DNA of 64,000 bases from Serilophus lunatus (Eukaryota; Chordata; Aves; Passeriformes; Eurylaimidae): contig VXBA01002855.1 in NCBI GenBank assembly GCA_013399895.1, positions 434,001-498,000 of the forward strand, read 5' to 3'. Both the position numbers and the translations under genes were made by a program. Below the pieces are notes generated by a model. The model saw only the letters and a list, made by a program, of their open reading frames with translations. It was not told the origin of the DNA and did not search any database. Positions 39,201 through 51,419 of this stretch are shown here, in pieces (the first letter of the stretch is position 1; each line of letters begins with the position of its first letter).

Positions 39201-42200
39201 TCATCCCAGAAAACCATACAACCTCCACCGATTCCCTGTGGAGCTTAAAATCTTCAAGACAACAACATAGAGAAAGATGGACTCCCCGCAGGAACCTGCA
39301 TTCATTATTTGCAGTAGAATGAGGAACACTTAACAGATTAAAAAAAAAAGTAATTTACTCAAAAACTCTCTTCAGCTTTGTCACTGACTGCTTAGAACTC
39401 TGTATGGAGTAGAGAGTAAGAAATCTAAAGAATGGATTTGGAAGACACAGCCAACTCTGGCTGTCCAGCTCTACGATCCTCTGGCATAGACTGGTTGCTT
39501 GAAAATCATGTGTGTTACCCAAAGAAAGCAAGTTCTACACAGTATTGTCTACAATAAGAGAGTTTATAGCCCAGGAGATCATTTCCTGTGCCTCTATGAG
39601 CTTGTGTCAGACTCCCCAGGGTCTCCCACAATACTCTCCCTCCCAGCAACCTGCTTCCCTCAGCTGCCAGCCAGTCCCTTCATCCTGCCATCAGTTTCAT
39701 CTTCCTGGAGGGCACAGAGAAGGCTCTCTCAAGCGCTTAAGACAGGGAGGCAGAGAGCAGGCAAAGGAGACAGTAATGCTGTCCTCAGCCTTGCTCTCAA
39801 GCCTTTTTGCATATGACATTCTCCCTGTGCTGAGTGCCAAGCTGCTGTATCTCTGTGTCTGTGGTAACACATGGCCTGACAGTAGCTTAATAAATCCAGA
39901 GGGAGTAATGCTGTCTTCACACTTCCTTCTGCTTTTATCACCTGCTATAGCAAGTCAGGGACACAGCAGTTCTGTTATATCTACTTGTGATTGAACTAAG
40001 CAGTTCAAGGGATTAAGATAGTTTTTCACTAAATAAAATACTTTATTTCACTGGGTTTTTTGGGTCCTTGGCATGAAACAAATTATCTCAAGCTGTTCCT
40101 GAAGTAGTGTCAAACAAAGCTGCTCAACCACCTGGACTCACAACAAAGGAGAGGATTTTTCACACCCAGCCTCTATCTTACTCATTTAAATACCTTTCCT
40201 TTTAAATACCTTTTTAAAATTAATTTGAACTAAAGTCCTTGAATTATTCCCTTGGAAAGATTTTCATCTTTTCTTCAACAATTTAATCCTTTAATTCAAG
40301 TAGTCAGATGTATATCAAAGGTCTTTAGGGAAATTATTGACCTAATTTTTAGTTACATGATAGATATTCAGTAAAAAGTAGAAGTATTAACTTAAATGCA
40401 ATTAAAATTACAGGAACCACCAACAGATGTAGGAGGGAACCTACTTGAAATAATCTGATTCTTCTGGACTTTTAAAAAGCTTTTAACAAATCCCGCACAA
40501 GAGACTATTGAAGAAGCCAGCCAGTTGTGAGTGAAGAGATCAGTGATTTGAGACATGGTGCTAGAATATACAGGTTACAAACACATGGTTGGTATTTGGT
40601 ATGGTGATAATTTAACAGTGAAACAGTCCCAAACCCATGTTCTAGCATTGTGTAGTACAGCAAGCTATCATTCAGCTTATTTGAAACAAAAGTGGTAGTA
40701 AACTAAAGAATTAGTTGAGTACAGCACACTGACAGCTGAAAGTGTTTGCTGACATGTAACAGACATAAGATGAAATTTTGTGAATTATTCATACAAGTTT
40801 GGTGTACTAGTTGTGGAAGAAAGAGCAGCGCATCACTGTGGACAGCTCAGTCTCCCTGCTAAGCATTAAGTGGCTGTCAACAAGCAAGCATATAGACTAT
40901 TCCAAAGCTTAAAACACCCCCAACAAACCCAAGTCACCAAAACAAAACAGAAAATACAATGTCATTTTGAAAATTAGTGGTATGGTCCCATCAACTGGGA
41001 TGCTGTTTGATGGCCCCACAAAAAGGCAAAAAAACCACAGAGGCCAGTGCAAGAGGGAAAGGAGAGGCAACAAGTATGATTATAGGCTGTGAAGGCTTTT
41101 TTTCTGAAGTGAATCTCTGAAGGAGTGTTTATAGAAGAGATGAATAGAAAAGCACTTAGCCCTGGACATGAGCAATAATAAATAAGAAGTGCTTATTTTC
41201 TCTTCTATATAATATTCTATCTTTTAACAGGAGAGACATTCAATGAAAATGAAAACAAGACATTTAAAACGTATTACAGCCCTTTTTGTTTAAATTCATA
41301 GATAATTCCACAAGAGTAGTCTGCAAGATTTGTGGCATCTTCTGAAACACTGACTGATAAAGAACTAAGTATTTCATATGGAATTCAGAACAATCAGGGG
41401 AAGCAGAAAGCTGTAATAAGAAAATAAAAGGGGCCACCTAGAGATGAGGTTCTCCACTCTCCCTTTAAATTATTTTAACACAAAGAGATTAGAATGAAAG
41501 GGTGGAGCCTCAGACAGAAATTTCCTCCCTTGGATTAAATACCCCTGGTTTCTCCAGAGAGGGAGACCAAGTACAGCCAGATGTAAGTGAAAAAATAACT
41601 CTTTACCAAGAATACTAATAACAATACTGATAAAACCTGGTTAAACCAACAGATGAGGAGATGACTTAATATCCTGAGAGTCCTTTGACCCCTTCTAATA
41701 TGATGCAGTTGTCTTATGTCAGTACAGCTGAGCCCATTGTGGCTAAAACAACAAGAGATGAAAACCTTTAGGCTGGGTGTGAATGTCACAGGGGATTATC
41801 ACATTTGAGTCATCTGTAAGGAAAAAGAAACAGTACCTCACTCCACAGCATTTGCACCTAGGCAGTTACTGCAGGTGGTCAAATGTTTAAGTCATTAATC
41901 ACTAGCAGTTCAGTCTCTTTAAAGAAGACAAAATACCAAAAAACCAAAAAAGGCTTATTTGGAGAAAAGGTGGACACCAGAATTTTTGTGTAATCCAGGA
42001 AAATTTTCTTCACAGGAAAAGGAGAGACTGAACTTACCAGAAACAAGGAATAAGTTAGTAAGTTAAAAATTTAAAGCCAACGCTACAGTGCAAATTAAAG
42101 CTGTCATTCAAAACGAGAATTTCACAGATGGGTGCTGTGCAACTAACCTTGAAACTCACCCTCCCTCAACTAATGTATGATATAAAGATCGTGAAAAAAA

Positions 42201-42378
42201 GGGGTCTTCATGTTATATTTCCTTTATAAACTACAGTGAAACTGCAATTAAGGAAATACAGCCTTCTATAAATACTGTGAAACAAAGAAAGTTTTTGATT
42301 ATATATGCAACCAAAATAAGGTAGACCTCAATTCCTGGGTAGAAATTCTGTGCACTAAATCCAGTCATTGCTTCTTAC
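30291..42378. other. non-coding DNA, no confirmed gene
   Basis: About 12 kb of AT-rich sequence. I see simple repeats, such as the AAACC units at about 31266-31285 and the tract at 36127-36181. There is a weak candidate micro-exon at 34972-35019 on the minus strand, and a 160-codon open frame on the plus strand at 39512-39994 that has no recognisable domain. Nothing else can be supported. Confidence 0.5.
36127..36181. repeat. A-rich simple repeat (AATAAAAG-like units)
   Basis: Tandem units of the AATAAAAG type interrupted by a poly(A) run. Low-complexity sequence; no target-site duplication or associated element was seen. Confidence 0.8.
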
Positions 42379-42515
42379 CACAATGGTAATCACAGGCACA
42401 CGGACCACAGGATCCTCCACCCCACCCATCTTCCTGGCATCCCAGGGCAGAGCCAGATCTTTACATAAATACTCTTCTAGTGAAGCTTCAGCCTCAATTA
42501 CTTCTGGAAAGTTTC
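42379..42515 (-). CDS. candidate internal coding exon, gene not recognised
   Basis: Read on the minus strand, a polypyrimidine-type acceptor (TTCTTTGTTTCAAAG) precedes a 137-bp open block that ends at a consensus donor (GTG then GTAAGA). The block finishes a codon with GA and then holds exactly 45 codons, ending in phase 0. The peptide starts NFPEVIEAEASLEEYLCKDL, continues with ALPWDARKMGG and ends VEDPVVRVPVITIV. This acidic, balanced composition looks protein-like and unlike the low-complexity frames around it. I do not recognise the family. It lies about 8 kb downstream of the end of CWC22 on the same strand, so it would belong to another gene, a CWC22 read-through isoform, or a pseudo-exon. 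No partner exon was identified with confidence. Confidence 0.42.
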
Positions 42516-45500
42516 CTTTGAAACAAAGAATTGCGTGTGTATAAAACCTCAGAATGTGACACCAAAATATACACACACTAGCAATACTGGTATTTGTAAT
42601 CTCACCTTTTGAAGTGCCTGTCATGAGGTACTATCAATAAACAGGCATTTTTCCATTTTGATAGCATTATATTATACCATATATTAGTACAGAACCTCGG
42701 TTATTTTACCATACACAGTTTTTTCTCCCAGCCAGATTTCACACTATCAAGACTCTTGAGTATTTTTTACTGTTAACAGTGTATAGAGGAAATATGTTTG
42801 GGAGCTATTCAGATAGCATGTTGATAAAGCTCATTACAGAGTATAAATAGCTGAAATTTATTCCAATGAACTATATTAATTCATAAATACAACTAATCTT
42901 AAACTCTTGAGTAATAAGCGAATGAAAATAGAAGACTGCATGCAAGTATAAGTGTGTGTTTATACATATGTGGAAGACTGAAATTCACTTCTCCAGCACA
43001 TTTGCACCTCTGCAGAGAGCTAAAAATGAAATGGGAGAAAAGAATTACTTTGCAAAATGAAACAAACAAACCGACTCTGCCTGCACGGGGATGAACTCAG
43101 TCTGAGGCTCTTTCCTCATGCAAGGAGCGTGTCCTTCTCTGCCACGGGTGTAGTGAGGAGCTCATCCTAACAATTTCTTCTCACAGCCATAATCACAAAA
43201 TGCACATGACCTGCACAAAATGATGGGCTCAAAGCACTTGTGGATGACATCTCAAAGAATTCCCAGTTCAAACAGGTACAGTGATCAAAACAGCCTGATG
43301 CACAGTCTCTGTTTTACAAAGAGGTATAACAAGGTTTTTTTCTGTGTAGAGAAGAGAGGACAGGAAGGAATAGAGCTGCAAAGGGACCTTTTTTTTCACT
43401 CCATATGTGTATTTTCAGTTTCTCATTTCAATCACTGCACAAGTCACTTGGCTTCAATTTTTTTCTTAAGCACTTTTGTGTCCCATTTCTGGTGAGTCAT
43501 AAAGAAGTGTGCAGCAGCAGAAGAAAGGGACCTTGCAAATTTAATCAAAGAACCAGAGCCTATGGAACAGACATCCAACCTCAAGGCCTGAAAAAGGAAG
43601 CATATTCATTTTAAGTGTGCATTCCATTCCAGAGAGTCATCACTTAAGCATTCCTTCCTCACGGGAGGCCACAAAGGCTCTCTGCACCCCCAGCATAATA
43701 TCATCTAATATATCAACTTTTCAATTGGCTATTTCAACCCCCAAATTAACACAATGTTCTGTCTGCCGTAGGTGTCCCCTGACACTGAAGTCTGTTAATA
43801 CAGGTTAAGAGAGGACACATAGAAAAGGCCACATGAAACCTATCAGTTATTTAAGCCTGCTTTTCAACATGTATATATACACACCAGAATTGGGGCATGA
43901 GATGCCATTTTTAAAAGGGAACAGAAAGGTGACCATTTTTTCCTTTAGGAAGGACACATGGGAGATGGGAAGAACAGTTTGAGAGAGTTCTGTTGGCATA
44001 CATTCCTTTGAAGAAGTGTGTTTAACACTCCCAGCAGTAAGGGGTGGTGGTAAGAGAGGGAGGAGGGCATTCTCACTAAACTGAAACAGCAAAAAAAAAA
44101 AAAAAAAGGCTGCTGTCAGCCACCTAGCTGTCAGTGGAATCTTTCTTCCTCCAACACCAGTGACCTACATGATTTTTCCAGGGGAACTTCCAAGTTGACT
44201 ATTTGGGCACTTCTCATTGTCTCTAGTTTACCAATTGAAAAAGTGGGACACTTCGGTTTCACATAAAGACATTCACATATAACTGAAAACCAGGAAGAAG
44301 ATGGAGGAAAAGGGGAAAGTATTTGCAAAAGCTAACCTGGGCATAATGAAGCTATTCCCTCTGGGCTCTCTTTAGCCAAGAGAGGTTCTTTCAGTTAATT
44401 GTATGCTTATGACCCATAAAGCAGCCATGGCAGGTCAGACACACAGGGTTCAAGCCAACCATTGTGAACCCACAGAGTGCAGGAATAGCTGACCAGACCT
44501 ACTGGTTACCTTGCTTAAAATGTTAGTGGAGCAATGATCACCAAAACGGACATGAACATAACACACCCAACTCTGAACTTGTGTGATGATGGATGAAAGG
44601 GAGGGGACAGTAAGATGCGTCTCTCTCCTAACAGCTTTGCCCAGGTATAGTTGATAGATAAACTGAGTGGTGCACACTTCTCTCCATAAGCATCTGTGTG
44701 AGCCCTTAAGATCCAAAGACTCAGGCAGATTACACAGTAAGAAGGTACCAACTCTTAGTATTCCTTCCAGACACACAGAGGCCTATGGAATCCAAATCTG
44801 TGCTGTATGTTGGCCTCTCTTTACCTTTCCTGCTGTTACTAGTATCACCACTGCTCCTCTGAGGGCACATTGGCATAGAGAAGACATCTAAATTCAGAAA
44901 CCTTTAAAACTCCACCATTGCTTCTTCCTAGCAAAGACAGTACAAAATAAAGAAATGTCAACAAATGTATGACTGATTAACCTCATTAAATTTGCAATTG
45001 TCCTGTAAGTCATTATTCCTAGGTAAGGAGAAGGCAAGCAGCATGCTGCACACTTTTTCTTTATTGTAGATGTGCACACAGTTCCTTCAGCCAAGTTATC
45101 CTTTCAAGATTTTTTTTGATGCATTATGCAGAGATATATAGTAAATTTTTGATGTATTTCTGGCATTATCCTTTTTAAGTGGTTAACACTGTATGTGATA
45201 AAGAATGAAGTTCAGAAGGGCCAGGGAAAAAATTAAAAAGCCTGTAACTAGAGCAGGAGAGAATGAAGAAAAACCTTAAAAGTACTGAGCAAAATACAGG
45301 TAATAGAGGAGCAACATCTCTAAGCGACTACACAAAATATCTTAATCCTCTCCCATCTAAATCAATGAGCATATCTCCAATTAGCTAAAGTATTACTACA
45401 GGGGAAAAAAAAAGAAGGATGCTGAAAATTTTCAGTTGTTATGAGATGGAAGGAGCTTATCCATGGGGACTTGAAAATACAAGGAATCTTCTTCAAGTTA

Positions 45501-48500
45501 TACCAAATCTTAGGTAAGCTGGTATTATACTAAAAGCCTAGAATCTAAAATTTTACAAAGTATTTCACAGTGCCTCACTGGGACTGAGGCATAAAGTACC
45601 TCCAAAAGCAATAGGTAAGGAACTAAAACCAAAGCTGAGGTACTCCCAATTTTAAAGGGAGAATGCATATTTTTGTTTAAGTAATTGAGTAATACCAGTC
45701 ACCAAGCTAAGTCCAAGTAGCATCGTACCCACATTCTTGTGCCAGCAGCCCCCTGTGAGAACAGCTTTGACCTCACTTACCTGTCACAGGCACCTCAACA
45801 CTGAAGTCAAATTCTCTTGTTTCTTGGAGCTTGGCACCCTCTTCCATGCCCTTGCTCTTTCCTCCTCATTTTCTTTTAAGAAATGTTGCACCTTATTTTC
45901 TCCTAGAAGACAGACTTTGGTGCCTGCTTTATTTCACAAAATAACGGAAAAAGATAACTCAAAATGGACATAGCTTTAACAATCAAAAATTTTATCGTTA
46001 ATTTTCTTAATGGTCTTGGCTGTCGGCTAACAAACCATTTTCCCCAACAACATTAAGGTTTTAAGTTGCATCACCTTTTAAGTTCGAAGAAAATGCTTCA
46101 TGATATTCATGAGCAGAGAAAATCCCTAACTAGTCTAAGCCAAATTACAGACTTGAGGAAAACATTAAAAAAGCAGAACATCTCTGAACTGAACTCATTT
46201 TTCCAGTATATAAATATTTTGTTCATGCCGCTTTTAACCTACCATTTCATGTTTTATGTAATTTTAATTAAAATACCCCGTTATTTTGTATTTTGACTTA
46301 ATAATTTCTTGAAAAATTATTTTGACAAATTCAAAATAGCATTAAAAAATACACTAAATCTAACTGAATATAAATTGAAGCACAAGTCTTCCTGCTCCCT
46401 GCATGTTATTACAGTAACTGGAGTAAATTCTATGCTCACATAATAATAGTCTCCTGCTTTTTTAGATTCTCTGAGAAAACTACTTATGCTTTCCTCAACA
46501 GTGAAAAATAATTCAAACTAGTGTAAGAATGGTGAACAAAGATAAGCTATTTTCTTATTTTATATTAATAAAACCGTATCTATTTAATGACAGGGAGGCA
46601 CTTAAATTGCTGCTGGAGCTTGAAGTGCCCACTGTAGCTCATGTATTTTTTGTGGGGCTGACACGTACTAAGCTATTTTAGAGTACACCCTGCATTCAAA
46701 AGTTAAAAAGAGTTAAGTTACCGGAAGCTTAAATAAATTAGAGAACACCATGCTTCTCGGTTAAAATAATATACCATTGACATTTAGGTTCCCATTGCCA
46801 TGTAGAACTGAGGAAATGAACTACCTATCTACAATTTAAAGACTGCAATATTGCTTAAACAACAAATCAAAGTGCTTTAGAAAGCATGATCTGTTAATGG
46901 CAATTTTAAAGTATTTTACACAGAGTAGATAGTTTTGTCGAAAAATTTATCTAAATGCTTTCTTTCATATTATGAAGTTCTATTTTGATGATTTATATAA
47001 GGTGGCCTAAACAGTGGTATTCATTTTTTTCTCTCTCAAAAAAACATGCTTTAGACTTGAGTATATGAATAACCAAGATTCTCAGACATTGTTCCAAATA
47101 AAATATAGTTACAGAATTACAGTTCTTACAAATACCACTAACACTTCAGTCAAGATTCATTCCTACACAAATGGCGAATTTGCTGGGTGCGTCAGCAGCT
47201 CATCTCTCTAACACCTAACGCCACCACTGCGAGGAAATTCAGGAACTTGGCCAGGGAGCTCTACCAAAAGGGAAGAAGAAGCCTCTCTTGCTTAATCTGT
47301 GGACCTGAGCATTATAACCACTTTCCAAAGATAAATTTTAAGCATGCAAGATCAGAACAGGTCATCACAAGTTCCTTCCCAAACATCTTTTTGGTTTACA
47401 GCAGCTCAGACCCAGCTGTGTATGGAAGTTTCCCCCATCAGCCATCCCCCTGCAGCAAGCCAAGGCCAGGCTGTTTCAATCATGCTTTCAAGTATCAAGG
47501 ATTAACAACTGAACAAAATAACGAATACTGAGGTCACAAATTATCAGGGTAATTATCGGCAAAATTAATTGTCTATCGGCAGTGAACGAGCCTGCACACT
47601 CAGAATTTGATTTGGGGATTACCTCTTATGCCCATTTTCCATCCCCTCTTATTATGCTCTTTGTAAAACAGGACCTGCTGTTGCTATGTAGCTGATCAGT
47701 ATTCTCACAACTTTTGCTTTTTTTGTCCTAATCAGCCACACAGCTGGTGCAGCCAAGTTAACTTGTTCCCACAGAAGAGTATCACAGGACCTCCAGTTCT
47801 TGAAGTCTTTCAGTCAAAACTGCTATTTAAATCACAGCCTGGAGCTCTAGTATTAATTACAGAATACATGCACGAGTTACTCCTTTACTGTGTATGGTCT
47901 ACCATTAGCTGTTACTGCTGAGGAGAGCAAGTCCTGGATCACTGTGTGTCACTCAGCTCTACAGCAACTGAGAGCTGACCACCCCCCATAACTCTTATGC
48001 ACTGTGTAACTCTACTGTCTGGGAATACCCTCATTTTGAATACTGTGTTCTATTTCGACTTCTCTCATTAAAAAAAGACAGTAAAATAAAGTGCAGGAGG
48101 ACAGACTAAGGCCATAGAGCAGACCCTCATAAAGAGGAATTGCAGGCGAATTGTAACTTCTAGAAAAGAAATGGCAAATATAGAGGCTTAGGTCCATAAA
48201 AATCACATACATACAAAATGGTAAGCAGAAAACTACACACCATTATTTAGAAAATGCATCATAAAGTAGCAAATGGAAGTGATCAGACAGAAGCCTGATA
48301 CTTTACTGAAAAACAATGGAACTGCTGGCAGAGGATGCTGCAGAATCCTCCGTAACCAAGTTGAAGAATTAGGGGAACTGGCTCCGAAAGTCCTTAAGTG
48401 ACTGTCTTCTGACCACTGGGAATGTGCTCAGCACTATGATCACTGTATCTCTGGGCTAGAGACACGTTTGGCCACAGCACAGCCAAAGTTTCTGAGTTTT

Positions 48501-50484
48501 GTGAGCACGCTGCTGTTGGATTGTGCACATCACTGCTGTTCATGGGAGGTAGTAAGGCAGCCAATACTGACCAGCTTAGAGCATAAACAGTAAAAGTAAC
48601 AGCTACTTGAAATAGCTCAATCTGTTAAATGTCTATTAATATCGCTGAAAATGAAAAAAACAACCACCTAATCAATGAAATTGTAAATGCATCAAAGATG
48701 GCAGCACAAGTCCTGATCTCAGTCACTCCCTTTTATCCCCAAACAGAACAATATTTTTAGCAGCTAGAGTGAGAAAACACAAAGAATTAGAGATGTTTAA
48801 GCTGTCATTTTCTAAGCACAATGTCTGGATCAAATGCTTTATTATTTTAATATATGTTTTATGTTTTCGCATATACTGTTTTAATGTATTTCCATTTATC
48901 CAAAAAGTTTGTTAATGACATCTTAATTTGACCAGAATATCTCAAAAGTTATGGGTTAATAAAATATATTTTATTGAACCCATAACACAATAAGCATAGT
49001 AAGTATTACTTCAGATAAATTAAATACAATTAAACCATTATGAAGTACTGCTTATTTTCGATAATGTGCATAGACAGCTATCAAAGAAGCGTAACAACTA
49101 TCAGAGTTCTTTTTAGAAAACATTCTTTCAAATTAAGTTTTTGTGGATTTAACACACACTGCCAAAATGCACGAATCATTTTGAAAATGAGATGAGTGTT
49201 GGGCAAAACCCCAACTGTTTCAACATACACCACATGACGCCACTGAAGTATTTTTAGCTGTGCAGCTTAACAAGATAGAAAACTTATTTTTTTCCTGCAA
49301 TGCGAATTTATTTTCTATACAAATGTTTTTGAGTGAAACCAATTTTTATCACATGAAAGGTTGTGTAAATAAATTCTGTTAAATACAGAAAAAAATTTAA
49401 AATGAGACATTTTTCTTAGAAAAATGCTGTGACAAGATTTAGGCAAAATTGTTCTACTTCCTTAGGAATGGTTCTATTTTCTGTTATAAAACAGCTCAAA
49501 TATATTTGTTATGCTTTATACAAGATGAAATATGATGTGCACGTGATGAAATGTGCAAGTTCTTATATGTCCAGCAATTGGGTTAATTTCACAAATTAAA
49601 AAAGAAAAGCATAGCCATATGGCATCGACAACTGCATAATCTACAACTATCACCTCTTTCCTACTGACCATGCCCACACCATTTCCTATTTCATCCCAGA
49701 AGAATTTCTGTACTTTCCTTAGTTATTTACTATTGAGAATTAAAATCTTAACCAGATGATTTTGATTAATTTCACATGCAATCAAGAGCTAGTAGGCCCA
49801 CATGACTCCAGATAGAACAATTTTATATTATAAACTGCTGCAGCAATAGAGGGTTGTTTTTTTTTTTAAACTTTGCTTCCAATAAACTTGAGCACTTCAA
49901 GCCCTGTATTTCAAAACACCTAAAAATATTTGAAACGTCTTATTTTGCTTTCTTATTTTTATATACTGGGAAAAATGTTCCTAAACAATTCCTTTGTACG
50001 ACTAGAGTTGAAGTCTATGACTTTAAATTTAAATCCAAAGTTGAAAAAGTAAAAACCAAATCAACCATTTCTCCCATCTAAGTTCCCAACTGAAACTACC
50101 TCAGGATGTCACAATATTAAAAAACATTGTGAAAAGTAACAGAACATGTTGACACACTTTCACATGTGACATTTAAAACAGCAACATTGGGCTTTGAATT
50201 TCGAACTCTTGAATTAAAAGGTTCAACTGAAGCATTTTCTGAAATTTTGGTCAACCTGCTTTTATGTTTGCATAGTTGAACGAATATACAAATATAAAAT
50301 ACCTGTTAGAATTTCTTTATAAATTTCTCACGTAACATTCATTCTTTAATCTGAAATTTGTACATTCATCAACCCAGCCTTAGCATCTGTTTTCGAATTA
50401 ACAAGCAAAATTAAAAAACATTGGTTTTTTAGACTGTAAAGTTACATCTACAAATACTTGAAACTAATTGACAAAACAACCATT
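42516..50484. other. non-coding DNA between the candidate exon and CWC22
   Basis: AT-rich sequence with no supported gene. Minus-strand open frames near 44131-44328 and 44450-44776 and a plus-strand frame near 47187-47531 have no recognisable domain and no clear pair of splice sites. A 17-base poly(A) run occurs at 44091-44107. The part just below 50.5 kb could include an extended CWC22 3' UTR if a distal poly(A) site is used. Confidence 0.45.
44091..44107. repeat. poly(A) run, 17 bases
   Basis: Seventeen consecutive A residues; no retroposed gene or SINE was recognised next to it. Confidence 0.8.
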
Positions 50485-50509
50485 TTGTTGATATCTTCAT
50501 GGTTTTATT
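50470..50509 (-). terminator. CWC22 cleavage and polyadenylation signal
   Basis: On the minus strand an AATAAA hexamer lies at 50504-50509, about 230 bases after the CWC22 stop codon. It is followed by a GT-rich element (TGGTTGTTTTGTC) around 50470-50483, the classic downstream element. Cleavage would fall near 50485-50495. Further hexamers downstream could serve longer 3' UTRs. Confidence 0.6.
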
Positions 50510-50736
50510 CACAAAATAAAGAGCTTTGTCTTTCCAAAGGAAGAACTTAACAGAATGACTCAATGATAAAGTTACAAAAAATGTGGTACAGAAAATTTGA
50601 AAAACTCTCGTAAAATTTACAAATGCAAGCTATCACTTTGTACAAAATCTTTTTTTAAAGGAAGTTCAGTAATAGATTTTAAAATACAGTTTTAACAGCT
50701 CAGAAATGCACATTTGTTTCCAGCTGTGGTTGGGCT

Positions 50737-51419
50737 TTATTTTCGCCTATGTGGGGAATTCTCCCTTCGTCTGTCCTCGTTCCTCCTGGTCTCCCGGTCC
50801 TCGTTCCTCCTGGACTCCCTCTCCTCGTTCCTCCTGGACTCCCTCTCCTCGTTCCTCCTGGACTCCCTCTCCTCGTTCCTCCTGGACTCCTTGTACTGGT
50901 CAGAGTAATGGCTGTACTTCTCTCGGTGTTTCTCTGAACCATTTCTGTACCGGTCTTCTTGTTCCTCCTCTCTTGGACTGGAATGGTCATGGTCTCTGTC
51001 TCTGGATCTTGATCTTTCTCTATTTCTACTGTGATGTCCATTATCTTTGCTCCAGTGTCTGTAATTTTCATCATCAGACAAAGAAGCTCTTCTTTCTGGT
51101 TTCTTCACTTTTGAATTACTGTGTATATTTTCTAGATCCTTACTTCTGACATGGTTCCTATCCTTCCCACTATGGTAACTGTCTCTGCCATTGGACTCAT
51201 CTCTGTGATGATATTTTGATATATCATCACTCCTGTGTGATTCTCTTACATGTCGGTGATTTCTTTCTGATTTGCCCTCAGTGTCACTTCTTTCCTCTCG
51301 CTGCCTCCTTCTCATTTTCTTTTCAACCGATTTTCTTTTTCTTTCTTGTTTTTTCCTGGAAACTTTATCAGATTCTCTATTTTTCTTCTGCATTCTCCTT
51401 CTTCTGGCTTTAGAAACAT
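50737..51419 (-). CDS. CWC22 terminal exon encoding the charged RS/RE-rich tail
   Basis: The final coding exon (683 bp with stop TAA) follows the acceptor TTATAATTTCAG and encodes [20 protein letters not shown] onward, 226 complete residues of disordered Arg/Lys/Glu/Asp/Ser-rich sequence. It includes an [15 protein letters not shown] element resembling an RS domain. Near the C-terminus are tandem RRNEERES units, and it finishes [11 protein letters not shown], equivalent to human RRREKSPAKQK. The middle of the tail aligns only loosely with human, as expected for a disordered tail. Long plus-strand frames here are antisense shadows of the repeats. Confidence 0.94.

Noticed and set aside
39512..39994. 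160-codon plus-strand frame
   Set aside because: No recognised domain, composition changes along the frame, a second overlapping frame is open as well, and no splice or promoter context supports it.
44450..44776. 108-codon minus-strand frame with a possible donor
   Set aside because: An overlapping frame on the same strand is also open, no acceptor stands out, and the peptide matches nothing I know.
50706..51149. 147-codon plus-strand frame with repeated SSWTPSPR units
   Set aside because: It is the antisense of the CWC22 minisatellite; the repeat keeps all frames open, and the real frame is the minus-strand CWC22 tail.
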